64,000 bases of DNA from Mangifera indica (lineage: Eukaryota > Streptophyta > Magnoliopsida > Sapindales > Anacardiaceae), in NCBI RefSeq assembly GCF_011075055.1, contig NC_058149.1:12778449-12842448 (forward strand), in the 5' to 3' direction. The first letter of the stretch is position 1; each line of letters opens with the position of its first letter. Below the pieces are notes generated by a model. That model worked only from the letters and a program-made list of their open reading frames with translations, was not told the DNA's origin and searched no databases. The position numbers and the translations under genes were made by a program. This document shows, in pieces, positions 33,765-46,168 of this stretch.

Positions 33765-36615
33765 CTACATCAAACTTGACTGGAGGTTGGATATCATAAC
33801 TGGACATTCTCCCTTCTCATCATACTCGGTAAAGTCCCCTCCTGACAAGTCAACAGCTTCATATTTGGTCCCAGAGATCTACATTAATAGTTTTAAGAGT
33901 AAGTTCGCATAAGCCACAATCAAAACAAAGAAATGGCTGTAACCATTCCAAACTTTCAAATGTATATGTATACAAAAAATTTATGGTAGATAAGTGAAAC
34001 AAACTGGCATCAAAGTAGATGCATTCTGAACAACAAAAACCATTAACAATTATCAAAGGAACGTACTAAAATTTACACAGCCAATCTATAATTTCTGAAA
34101 AAGAGCAGCAAGAAATTTCAAAAAAGGAAAGTTTTTTTTTTCATTTCCCAAGCTCTCTAAATCATTGTTGTTCAAGTCAATAGTGATGTGTTGAGGACTA
34201 GCATGCATGCTGAAAAAAGATTGTAGGCAAGAGTTCCAACCAGGAGCTCTTTATTAACTTTGTATGGGAAACTGATTTTGCATTACAAGAACAGAGAATT
34301 TGAAAGGTGACAGCTAGCCCGTCAGTGCCAAAAATGTTTTCCGAGTGATCAGATAAAAGAAACATAACACAAGAAAAGACGCTACACAAAGGTTACAGAG
34401 GCTGCTTCGACAAATATAACCATACTAAGAACATTCACAATCCTGGAATACATCAAATGAAATGTAGCATATCTGCATTCAGAATATTCATATGGTTGTA
34501 GACTGAAAGATGAATTGTGCCACATCCCTTACATCCACACATAATTCTTGGAAGAAAAATGTATGGTGCTCCATGTTGAATAACAAAGTGGAAGGATAAA
34601 AAGCGAAAACTTACAGATTCAACTTTCCATCCACCACCAAAGATGAAATCCACAGGCTCATAACCCCTGCAGTCAAATAACATCATGGGGCAGTACTTTC
34701 CCGACTCACTATCTTCCTGGTTCAGCAGTTTACCTCGCCCTGATATCATTGTCACAGTGCCCTCCCTCCCACAGAACTTGCACTGAAGAAAGAGTAAAGG
34801 CAGCAAAGAATCACCCAAAACCAGAAGAGAATCATCATACAAAATAAATTGAGAAATTTTTTGATATGGAAATAATTAATCTACCCACAAAACTTGAATT
34901 TACTAATATATTGACTGGTTAAGTTATCATAATGCAGTAAATTTCTGATCAAATACAAACATAGCTTTTACACCTAGGAGCACATGTAAACTCAACAGTG
35001 AGATTCATCAAATTACGAGAAATAAATGAAATGTGATAATATTGCTAAGTATTTTCTCATTAAAGACAAGTGTAAATCATTTCAAATACCAGCAGTTGGT
35101 ACATATATCAAGATTAAGAATATTCTTATAATTTTACTTGGTTAAACAGAAATGACAGTGATTTCCCCAATAAAAAAAGGTAAAACAGCTTTCTCTATTT
35201 CATTATATTTGGTTTCAGCAAACCAGTGTGTTTATCAAATATAACTTCTCATTCTTGACATAACACATACATACAAACACTCACATAGTGAGAGAGATTA
35301 CTTTCTGAACTAGATTAGTGGTTCCCTTGCCCTTAGAAAGAGGAACAACTTCATTCAAGGTCACACAGGTTTCTTTCTGGCTCATCTCACCGCACCTCCC
35401 GCACTTCACCTACACCTCCCATAAATAAGGACATTACAAGATCAGATTCATAATTTCAATTATCACATACACTGATCATAATCAAGAAACCCACAGGAAG
35501 TCTCACAATAATACAATACTTGGAAGGTATCCCCAACAGTGTGACAACTAATTTGTCTAACTATATCATCTCAAGATTTAAGAGCTGTCACTGAATCAAT
35601 CTTCACATCATTTTAAAATCACTAAAACTATATGTACTTATAATAAATACCAATTTGGGAACTAATGACGATGTGTTATAAGTGATTGGGTGATTTTGAA
35701 TAATGGATAAAGTAACATCCAATCACATGGTTACACATCATTATTAATACCCAAATTGGTACTACATACTTTCTAAGTATAACATTACTTTTAGACACTT
35801 AAGATAATAAATTTATAAAAATAAATTAATAACAACTAATAATCCATAATAAAAAAACTCTGTGATCATATCTTCAATAACTTCACATATAATTATATAT
35901 TTACAAAAATCCAAACCTAATATACGGCAAAATTAACAAGTTAATATTGCCTCGCTCTATCAATGCAAGTTTCATCACTTCTTATGGTGCTCCTGGTGCA
36001 GACATCCACACCAAAGAAAATCTAATCATCCATTTGAAGGCAACATGAAGGTTGATAAGATTTAGAACCATAGGTACATAGATATTAGATAGGAATCAGG
36101 ATGTCAGTATGAAGACTTCAAGGAGAAATTAAAAAACATGAATGCCAAGACAGAAAAAATGGGAGTGGAAATACATTCCAAATAAAATGATGAGCTACGG
36201 GAGATTCGCACCATTTCAAGAGAAAAAAAAAAAAAAAGTAGGAATGATTGAAACATTGGTAATAATAATAATAGTCAAAATCTACATATGCACACAAGAC
36301 AAAGAACAGGTTTAGATTCAGAAATTAGAAGCGCTAATTTTGCAATTTCAATTGGAAAGGAGTTTTTGAAGGCATAACATTAAAAAATAAAGGTATGGTG
36401 AACTAAAACGAACAAAATAATCATTAAAGATAAGTCACAACGAACTAAAACTAAATAGAATGAAATTCGTTGATCGTAAAAAAAAATAAGAAGGGGAAGA
36501 GAAAGAGATAGACCTTGAAGAAGTAGGAGAAATTGGGGTTATCGCAGCCACCTTCTGGCTCGAGGTTTGTGAGATTCTCTAGGTCGGCAAGGATCATCAG
36601 CATGTAGTTCACCAT
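33765..36615 (-). CDS. DUF866 / CxxC-motif zinc-binding protein
   Basis: Small conserved eukaryotic protein (human C1orf123/CZIB family) of unresolved function, probably zinc-binding. Four exons, 36514-36615, 35302-35409, 34615-34782 and 33765-33878, all meet in phase 0 and give 163 aa, the family length. The N-terminus is MVNYMLMILADLENLTNLEP. Two CxxC motifs, C37-GR-C40 (VKCGRCGEM) and C71-KF-C74 (CKFCGREG), would form one metal site. Then come KYCPMMLFDCRGYEPVDF and WKVES, joined to ISGTKYEAVDLSGGDFTEYD and ECPVMISNLQ. The C-terminus is slightly short (QSSLM), whereas relatives usually end in a few more residues; the frame stays open to that stop and the splice sites are clean. Intron 1 contains a palindromic repeat at 35648-35761. 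Confidence 0.94.
35648..35761. mobile_element. Short palindromic MITE-like element in DUF866 intron 1
   Basis: The arms ACCAATTTGGG...GATGTGT..GTGATTGGG and CCAATCACATGG..ACACATCATT..CCCAAATTGGT are inverted copies of about 42 bp around a loop of about 28 bp. The element would fold into a long hairpin and has no coding capacity. Confidence 0.65.
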
Positions 36616-36639
36616 TTTTTTCACTTACAAGGTTGTCAG

Positions 36640-37974
36640 TCACTCTCTGCGAACCCGATGGCTATCAAGGAGAAAAAGCCCCCTCGCTAGAATATATTGT
36701 TGTCCACCTGCAGATGAGAACAGCAGTACACACTTTGGAGGGACGACATGTCGTCCAACAAAATAAGTCCCTCTCCACCTCACAAGTTCAATTCCAACCA
36801 GGGTTGGACTTTAGTTGTGTCAACTCAACGCTTGTTATGTGTTATTATATAATTAGAAGATTTTAAAATAAAATAAAACCAAAGAACTAATTTCTCCTAA
36901 AGTATCAAGTTTTTTTCAAATTCTCATCTTTTAATTTTAAAAATTTCATTTACTCATCTATAAACAATTAAATTTATTAGTTTTAATAGTAAAATCGTCA
37001 TTTCATAAATAATATTAAAAATAAACTAAAATTTTATTTCATTTCACTCCATAAACCCTAAAAAATAATTATTTTCTCTTAGGCTAAATTTTAAAAAATG
37101 ACATTTCTTCCTCTAGGGTTTATTTTTAAAACTTTAATGCCTTGCTAGCGACCTCTCCCTCTAAAATCTCTCTCAACTCACTTAGACCTTTGACCAGCGT
37201 ATTTTAAGCATTTCAAATTTGCAAGTCAAAGATCCAGGTGAGAGAAAAGATATCATCAGAGAGAGAAGAAAATTTGGGAGGGAGAGGTCGTCAACAATAC
37301 TATCAAAGTTTAAAAACTAAACCTTACAGAAAAAATATCATTTTTTAAAACTTAATCTGAGGGCGAAATAATTCGTTTTTAGGGTTCAAAGAAGAAAAAT
37401 GAGATAAATTTTAAGAAGTTAGAATTTCGTTAATTTTAACCGTTTATTAGTGAATAAATAAGATTTTCAAAATTAAAGGATAAAAACTTGAAAAAATAAA
37501 ATACTTTAGATAGGAATAAGTCCTTTGATCATAAAATAATACCCGTTTACATAATAACACAAATATCTACGTTTTCAAATTATTTGAAAAGAAAATTACA
37601 ATTAACGTTGCTCAAAATATTGAAAACATAAATTAGAAGTGGATGTGAAAGAGTTTTCTGCACAGGGTCGTACTATTCATGTAAAAAAGAGAATTTGCGC
37701 AGGGTCTTACCATTGATGTAACATGACTTGAAGGTAAGTCATGTAAATATAGGCCAAAGTTTGAATTAGTTTACGCATGATCTTCGTAACTAGACGGTAA
37801 ATCATGTAAATTTAAGGCATTTTCAATTTAACTTATGCATGATCTAAATAAATATGAATTTAGCATTCTTTTTGTTATATCTATAACCACATGCACAAGT
37901 ATAATAATATAATTAAGACTACAAATTTGAGGCTTGTTCTTGGAAGATATTACTATATAGAAAAAAAACAAAAA
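36640..37974. other. Spacer between divergent DUF866 and neprosin-like genes
   Basis: The first 150 bp upstream of the DUF866 start probably hold its promoter. Most of the rest is the element at 36880-37535. The 400 bp before the neprosin-like ATG (with direct repeats of GTAAGTCATGTAAAT and GTAAATCATGTAAAT type near 37734-37812) are the likely promoter of that gene. Confidence 0.5.
36880..37535. mobile_element. Non-autonomous terminal-inverted-repeat element (family 3, copy A)
   Basis: The left end (TTCTCCTAAAGTATCAAG...CATCTTTTAATTTTAAAAATTTCATTTACTC) and the reverse complement of the right end (TTCCTATCTAAAGTATTTTA...TCCTTTAATTTTGAAAATCTTATTTATTC) match over about 80 bp. The inner sequence contains an imperfect palindrome of AAACCCTAAAAAATAATTAT with TTTTCTCTTA, shared with the copy at 3680-4345. 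No transposase. Confidence 0.6.
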
Positions 37975-40714
37975 ATGGGAAATGGGTTCTGTTCTCATCT
38001 CTTGGGATTTAATGGGTTTGTTCTAATTCTCTTTGGAATGATTTCTGTAGTTTCTGGGAAGAAGATTTTGGAAGGTGGAACAAAAGTAAATCTCCTCCAA
38101 AGGCACTCTGTGAAAAACATACAGGTATTATTATACATTTAACTTCTTCCCAGTCTAAGTTTCTGTTCATGGTTTTACATTAATGCCCACAAACTATACT
38201 ATAAATAATAATATATTATTATATGATTAAAAAATTTTAAATTAAAAATAAAATTATATTCAATTATATAATGATTTACAGTGATAGACGGAGAGGTGTC
38301 AAAGAGGGTTACCCTCCTTAACTTTTTTAAAAAACCCACAAATTTAGATAAAATTTTATTATATACTTCGTATATATTTTAATTGATATATTCTTCTTTT
38401 TATTTTAAAAAAATTAGTGTTCTACTTAGTTCCATTTGTGACTCAAGTTTAATTCGAATAAAAAATAATTCAATTCAATTTAAGTTTAATTTGAATTTAT
38501 GACTTGAATTAATAGCTCAAATTTGTAGTTTAAATTCGTAGTTTTAATTCATAACTCATTTACAAAACAATATCATTTTTTCATTATTTGAGTAAAATAA
38601 TATCAATTTATTAATGACTCATGAATTCGAATTATAAATCCAAACCACTAATTTGAGTCATAAATTCAAGTCAAACACAAATCCAAATTATATATTTGAG
38701 CTATAAATTCGAATCGAATTCAAATTGAATATTCCTAGCTTGAGTTCAATTAGGTTTAAAAAATGAGTCAAATTTTTAAATATTTTTGGCTTGAATTCAA
38801 ATTAAATAAATTTAAACTGATCTAAACCAAGTTAAGCGAATTTATGAGATCAAATTAATTTAGTTTAGATCTAACTCTAATTGTGTTTATTTTGAATTAT
38901 AATTTATTAATATTTCTAATCTTGACCCCTTAAGTTTCATTTCTGGACCAGTCACTGGTGATATATTATTATTTGTACTTAAATTTGCGCACATTGTGTT
39001 ACTCCTGAAAATTATATGGTGCTGGCTATGGCCTTGGATTGTCGGGTGACATTTTTTTGTAAATGTATGCAGAGTGAAGACGGGGATATTATTGATTGCA
39101 TTGACATTTACAAGCAGCCAGCATTTGCTCATCCTGCTTTACGGGATCATAAAATCCAGGTTTGAAATTAAACTTTGTCCCCTGAAATTAATGATTATTG
39201 CTTCAATATACTTCACCTTTTTTTCCTTGAAGATGTTCTTTGATTCATTGCATATGCTTATGCTTTTACAGATGGCTCCCAGTTATGAACCAACGGCAGA
39301 GCCAATGGCGGCAACAAGACCGGTAAGGGGCAAAACGTTAAGGAATAGATATGATCGATCTTCCATGACTCTGGCATCACAAATATGGAAGAAAAATGGA
39401 ACTTGCCCTGAAGGAACTGTGCCAGTTCGAAGAATTCAGAATGGACTGCTTGAAGCTAATTCTCCTGAAGCTTATAGAAGGTATAAGTCAATTCATCCAA
39501 CTAAGCAGCTTCAGGACGATGAGAATCCTAACACTCAACTGCCAAATCGCTCGGTATGATTCAGTGAACCAATTGTTTAGTTAACATACATGTATTAGAA
39601 TCCTCTCCTCATCCGAATTTTCCTGAACTTTCAGAGATCTAGTGATTTTTTTTTTTTACCTGATTTGGCTCAATTTGTGTAAATTAGAAGGCAATGCTGC
39701 TTACACTAGGGAATATTTATTCTGGAGCTAAAGCAGACATCAAAGTTTGGGACCCTTTTGTTGAATCTGACGATGAGTTCAGTACTTCCAGAGTTAGTCT
39801 CCAAAGCGGTCCTTACTACGATTTTGAAAGCATTGAATCTGGATGGGCAGTTAGTATGCATAAGAATTCTTAATTTCAATTGTTTCTCAGTTCAGCCATT
39901 CATCAGTTACAGCACTTGCTAACCATAAACCCTGTTTTATTGTTCTAATCTGTCAGGTAAATCCCAGAGTTTACGGGGATAAGAAGACTCGACTGTATGT
40001 ATATTGGACCGTAAGTTCTTGTCAACAGTAAGCCATTATAATTTTTACGGCTAGGTAGACGAAAATTTTACTTCTTTCTTTGTTGCATAGGTTGATGGAT
40101 CAAAAAAAACAGGGTGCTTTGATCTTACCTGCCCTGGTTTTGTTCAAACTAGCAACGAAATTGCGCTTGGTGCATCTATTTATCCTATCTCAGTAGTTGA
40201 CGGCCTTCCTTACCAGATAACTATATACATATTTAAGGTAAAGCAAAACGGAACTTCTGTTCTTTCATTGAATATGCATTGATTGATATTCTGTTCTCAG
40301 ATCTTCAGAATTTCTAAAATCCTTTGATTTCAGGATCCTAATACGAGCAATTGGTGGGTGCAGTATGGAGAAAAAATCAATGTGGGATATTGGCCTCATG
40401 GCTTATTTACTTTGATTAAAAGTGGTGCAGAGAGTGTTGAATGGGGAGGTGAAGTATACAGCTTAAAGTTGGGGCGATCTCCCCACACTGCAACAGAAAT
40501 GGGAAATGGACGATATGCAGACCCAATTTTCGGCAATTCAGGTTACATAAAGAGGATGAGGATTCTTGATAATTCTCATATCTTGAAGTTCCCTGAATGG
40601 GTATCTACTTATGCAGATGAGTACAACTGCTATGATGTTTACTATATTTCAGATTATGTTGAGGATCCTGAATTGTATTTTGGAGGACCTGGAAGAAGTT
40701 ACAGGTGCCCTTGA
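37975..40714 (+). CDS. Neprosin-family protein (DUF239/DUF4409; putative glutamic peptidase)
   Basis: Secreted protein with a neprosin activation peptide followed by a neprosin domain. Seven exons, 37975-38124, 39073-39159, 39272-39553, 39688-39849, 39957-40010, 40091-40237 and 40334-40714, all in phase 0, give 420 aa. The ATG at 37975 starts a good signal peptide ([15 protein letters not shown]); an in-frame ATG at 37891 would bury it, so I rejected that start. The activation region has [19 protein letters not shown]. The catalytic domain includes [52 protein letters not shown] and [18 protein letters not shown], ending RCP. Neprosin of Nepenthes uses a glutamate pair; Glu residues in IESGW and EWGGE are candidates, by inference. 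Many plant paralogues have unknown activity. Confidence 0.93.
38415..38885. repeat. Dispersed repeat family 2 copy in intron 1 of the neprosin-like gene
   Basis: Dense GAATTCAAATTGAA / TTTGAGTTATAAATTCG-like motifs in both orientations, as in the DUF1639 intron 3 copy. A family 1 AT-rich copy precedes it at about 38190-38285. Confidence 0.55.
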
Positions 40715-41411
40715 AAGCTTTTGTAATGGCTGCTAAAAATGGTTATTCAACTACCAATAATATTTTCTTCAATGAATTAATGATTGTATTCTACAAGGCA
40801 AGCAACTCGTTAGCAATCTGCCAATCAACATTGTGATTTGAACAGCATTAACTAATGGGATTTGCAATTTTCCAGAGTTGTGTTGAACCTTTTCCTTTTT
40901 GCCACCATTTTCATAAGTTGCTATATTTTAGTAGCCAATTCATATGTTACAGACAGAAGTACCGTGCACCAACACAACCCTATCTCACAATGATGAAAGC
41001 AACAGCACAATCGTGCCAAACCAAAGCCACATTTGACTTTATATAAAGAAAATCACTAAAGAACTAAATACAAGAAAACCTCAGAAGATGATATCTAGTG
41101 CTCTTTACTACAGCTGTCACAATACATAGTCTACAACATGAGACAGGTAGGCAGTTACAGAGAAACTAGTTATCACGTTTGTAAGAGTAAGACACCATAG
41201 TCCCCTCAGCAGATCTCCCTCTACTTGGTATCGATTTTAAGCAATATTCATAGTACACTGACTTCTTGTAATTCTAGAGATATATCTACATGTGAATAAA
41301 CTATATCACAAATATCATGCCCAAAAAGGTAGAGGGAAATTACCAGGCAACATTCCGAAGCAGATAGTATCAGATCATAATCCAGTAAAGAGTTTGTTCA
41401 ACACAAGCAAG
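40715..41411. other. Convergent 3' region between the neprosin-like gene and ELF3
   Basis: About 700 bp, likely the two 3' UTRs. An AATAAT-rich stretch soon after 40745 may serve as the neprosin-like poly-A signal. No repeat or extra gene is recognised. Confidence 0.45.
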
Positions 41412-44400
41412 CTAAATTGAGTCATACTGCTTCCTCTCTTCTTGAATAGACTGAAAAATTCGAGCTGCAGACTCAGTAGCTGATCTAGGATTGTGAGGCA
41501 CGACTTTGATCACTTTGGTTGGCTGGTCTGTATCATGAGGCTGTGGGACTCCCTCTTGGATGACTGGAGCCTTATTGAAAAGTGGAAGTGAATCTCTTCC
41601 TTCAACAGCTGGACCTGTCCCTTCACTTTGTATTCTCTCACCTGGACTACTAGCTGTACTTCCTTGTAGCTCTGTGTCTTTAGATGCCTGAAACTGCATT
41701 ACTTGTGGAATAGCTCCACTCTTCTGGGCTGGAACATTACTTGAGCTTTTGTGCTGCATGTTGAAGTTAGCTCCCCCTCCAGATAACTGACCATGTGGAC
41801 CAGGTCCAGCAAACTGGTTCTTTTGTTCAGTTGCTGAACCTGAGATAGATGGGTTCATTATTGGCATGCCATATGGAGGGAAGTAACTATGACCAACTGG
41901 ATGAGCACCCGGTATAGCACCAATCCCTTGATGAGGATGAAGAGATGGCATTCCAAGGGCTGGATTCATAAAGTTACCAGACAGGGGAGTTGACCCAAAA
42001 GGCCCGCAACCTGTCCCACAAACTGCTCCCATAAATCCATGACCAGGACATGGTTTGTATATAAGCCCTTCAGAAGGGGACATGACTGGAATTAACCACT
42101 GATGCACAGGTGAATGATGAAAACACCATGGGCCCATTCTGGAATCAGCAGCCATGGGTGCTGATGGTGGGTTTGCAAGGTAAGGCCCATAATTTGAAGG
42201 CTGACTAACATTTTTCACAGAAGAAAGAGATGTCTTCCCAACTGCATTTTCCGCAGAGCATTCCATCTTATGATTAGGCTTCTCAGAATCATCTCTACAT
42301 TTGACGTGAGGTAGTGGTTTTACAACATACTCTGGCAGAAGCTTCTTTGCTGGAGAAGCATTCAAAGAAGGTTTGCCAAGATAGGCACTGTCCTCAAGCA
42401 ATATGTGTGGTGATCCAGCAATCAGTTGTTGGACCTGTTAAAATTCAGAACTTGAGCTAATTCCGATCTAAAAACAAAATTGATGGATAAACTATTCCAT
42501 ATCCCTCCAGGGACCAGCATAAGCTACTGAACAGCAGGATAACCTCACCTTAATCAGTCTATGTAACTCAAATACTTGAACCGCAAACACTCTTTGTTGA
42601 CTGTAGAGAGTAACGGGAATTTAATCAAAAACAAAATTGCACAGAAAACATAAAAAGAATCTTAATTAATGTTACCCAGGAAGAGAAGAAATAATAAGAT
42701 AAAGGAAATTAATGTGCAGCATGACACTAGAGAGCATCATTTTGAAAAGTTAGTATACACACCAAACTGCCAGCACAGATGCTAGAGCAAAGTGACAAAC
42801 TTAATTGGCCTGAAGGTTTAAATTTCCCTAACAAAACTTCATGGAATGAATAAAGTTCTTTACACCCTCACATCTTCACCACATCCATACTGCAGGTATA
42901 TACAATGAGGACTATTGTAGGTACAACTGCCCTCACTTATCTCCTTGAGTAAGCTCAAACCCACTCTGTAGGTTTATGTAGCCACCAATCTCTGTCAAAC
43001 CTTTTACACTTGCACAATATAATTCTACCAACTGTAACTAGAAAGTATCCTGGCCACAAACAAATATACACTACCACCCCCAAAATTTCCGCAAGTTTCC
43101 AATATGAATGCTTGCAAATACTTTCAAATAATATCATCAGTTCAACAATATCAAATCGAAAGAAAGAACGAGCAACTTCTATCACAAAAAATAACTTCAG
43201 ATTGAAAATTATACATATTACCTCCATGAAAAATGCATGGAATTTTATTAGAAACTAAAAAATTGTACCATCAACTGTATATAAAACTAGAATACCTTGA
43301 GATAGAATAGAGCATAAAATTAGATACAAGATAAAGATTTATAGTTTACAGTATTCACAATGCATTTCCTTACTTTTTTGGATAGATGAAGCACAAATTC
43401 CTATCAGAAATAATAGCACTGTATAATTACATCAAAAGTACATGACTGGAAAATATCAGAAGCAAAACGGCAAAAGATTATGAATCACTACCTCACCAAA
43501 TTTGCCTTAAATAAAAAATTAAAACACCACACGAAAGCAAAATTTTCTTTGCCACCATATCCACTAAAATTTTTTCTCACAGTCAAATATTGATATAATC
43601 CCATTTTTCTCTTCAGAGAGCCACCCAACATTACAAGGGATACTCCACCTGCTCCAGGCCCTCAAGTGCTGTGAATAGATAAACTCCCAGGATTGCAGGG
43701 AAAAAGCAATATCACACCGAGACAAGAAAATGCCCCACAGACAGATGAAAGAAAAAACAGTAAATTGAAAAGATCTGCTGTCTCAGGGGTCACCTTGCAT
43801 ATCTCGATTAAAATGTCCATTTCCCTGCTGTAAGATGATCCACCATTAAAAATGTTATCTAGGGCCTTTTAAGAGGAACTACAGGACTCTATGCCATAAA
43901 TTCTCCGTCCCTCAATTCAACTCAGCGGAAAAACAAAATTTTTTTCTAAACTACTTATGTTAGTATTCTATTTTGCATTCAAAATCATTAGTAGCTTCAC
44001 TGTGAGAGGAAATTATGAACAATAATAACAGAAAATAGATAATTGTAGCAACCTACTAGACTATATTTCGTATATACAAGTCTAATAATGTTGGTAGCTT
44101 GCTGAAGTAATTTCTTAGATTATAGAACAATAATTGTTTCTCCATTCTAGGGAAAAAATCGCATATATTAAAGTCCATCAAATTAGAAAAACAAAGCAGA
44201 CAATCAAAGTTTTTTTTTTTTTAACATTTCTTAAAATAATGAGTGAAAAAACACCAATAAGCACAGCAAATCATTCACAATATCTAACAGGGGAGCGTCA
44301 TTTTTCTTTGCAATAAAATAGCCAAGAGTTTAACAAGAAAGCTGGATCTTCTTCAATAGCAGCAAAACTGTGAGAATGACATAGTTGGGTTGTCAAAGTT

Positions 44401-46168
44401 GTAATTTGTAGACGAAAAGAAGATTTCATTTGTGTCCTCATAGAAATTTACTATTGAACCCAATTAGGATTATATGGAATGCCAGTATCTTTCCATTAAA
44501 AGAACTCTATAATAAATATCACATTGTCCAATAAAATACTAGACTTCAACAACAATGCCATTTAGAATGTCATTATATATACAACATATTTAATTCAGGT
44601 ATGTCCATAGCATATGTTGCAACCCCAAATATAAGGACATCAAGATGAAACATATTTCAGAAGCTAATAATGAGCACAAAGACTTACTTGACGATTGCTT
44701 TTCTAGCTTTCCAGAAATCTTTTTGACCTATTATTCCCACAACATCATCAGGAGTGATATCCAAGCCCGATATACCATCCACCATGGAGGTGTCCGAGAC
44801 ATCATCGCTTTTGTCTCCATTTCTAAACTGTGGTGACCCACATGTATTGGTTCCATTATAGTCATTGTCAATAACAGGCTCGTTAGGACTGCCATGCTCT
44901 TCCCTTGTATGTGCACCACTTCTTGTCTGGGGAACAATTTCCTTCTCAGCATCCCTCCCAGATTCATCATCATCACAATGTCCACGGTCATTTTGTTGCA
45001 ACCCAGCTCTAGATTCATGTTGTAACAAAGCATTACTGCTGTTTAATCTGCTAAGATCAGATCCAGGGAGATCTACATACTCTTGACTTGGTAATGCACT
45101 AGCTACCTTTGCAAATCCATCAACTCTATCTCTGGCTGATTCATTTGCAAAAGATTTTACTGAATGGTTGCTAATCGAGGTGCAAATGTTGGGGTTCTCT
45201 TCACCTTGGTGTCTAGTCTCATGTCTAGGATTAGAAACCAAGGAACTACTTCTTTTTGCATCCTTATCAAAAATATTTTGCAAATTCGTTAAGTGACCAG
45301 GATAAGTTGGGCTCACAGGAGAGATTTTTCCCCTGTGAATGCCACTTTGGGTTTTACTATGGCATTGATCTATTTCGGGGTGAGCAAATACAGGAACTGC
45401 AAAATCATCATCATTTCCTATCTTCTTTTTTTCCTCAAGCTGTGCTAAACGAGTGTTCAAAGTTGCTCCAGCAGGCTGACATCCATGTAACTTCTCAGCT
45501 TGATGAGTGGGTGTTGAAGGTTGCACAGGAGGAGGGAAAAGCATATTTCTTTCACGACCACTCCCCTGCAAGGTTGAATTGATCATCAAAATCAGCCCAT
45601 TATCCTTTAAAGAACTACACAGGGACTGATCCCTCATACATACAATTCCAGCCAGAAGTTCACAGCCCATAACAAAAAATACAAGGTCAGATGACCAACC
45701 TCCAATAAATAATACCAATAACCAGATAAACTGCCATTACAAAATAAAATCTCTCTCTTCAACCAAAATTCAATCAAGTCAATACAACAGTACATAGTTG
45801 CCTACTTGATCAACAATAACAAGAATTATTTGATGATGTTAATGCCAGAATAATAGCAAATCCTTGGTGAACCAACCGCGTTAATCTAAACAGTTAAGCG
45901 CAAGAGCCCTTTAAACCAAACAGAATAAATGAGACATAAAGATTGAAAAAGTCACCTGGCTTGAGAAACCCGGAGTAACCAAGTTACCATTGTTAGAAGA
46001 CAGAGGGCAAGCAGCATGACTAAACCTCTGGGTGGGAATACTAAACTGCTCATAAAGAGCCATCTTGTTCCTGGGCGGTGCTCTAGGACCTCCTTTATCA
46101 GCATCATTAACATGAAGTCTAGGGAACATTGGATCCATGATCTTATCATCATCTTTCCCTCTCTTCAT
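41412..46168 (-). CDS. ELF3: EARLY FLOWERING 3 (evening-complex scaffold)
   Basis: Nuclear scaffold that joins ELF4 and LUX in the circadian evening complex and gates light and temperature input to flowering. Four exons, 45956-46168, 44688-45565, 42549-42600 and 41412-42434, join to 721 aa (Arabidopsis has 695). Conserved blocks are the N-terminus ([40 protein letters not shown]), the mid-region ([19 protein letters not shown] joined to [20 protein letters not shown]), [30 protein letters not shown], and the C-terminus ([20 protein letters not shown], then [13 protein letters not shown]). The Pro/Gly/Met-rich segment before the tail is the prion-like region, but the glutamine run found in Arabidopsis after MNPxxS is absent here (residues about 578-585 read ISGSATEQ). 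Intron 3 is 2.1 kb. The upstream spacer contains a family 2 repeat. Confidence 0.96.

Noticed and set aside
37891..37974. In-frame upstream ATG of the neprosin-like gene
   Set aside because: Adds 28 polar and Tyr-rich residues before a clear signal peptide; the ATG at 37975 is the better start.
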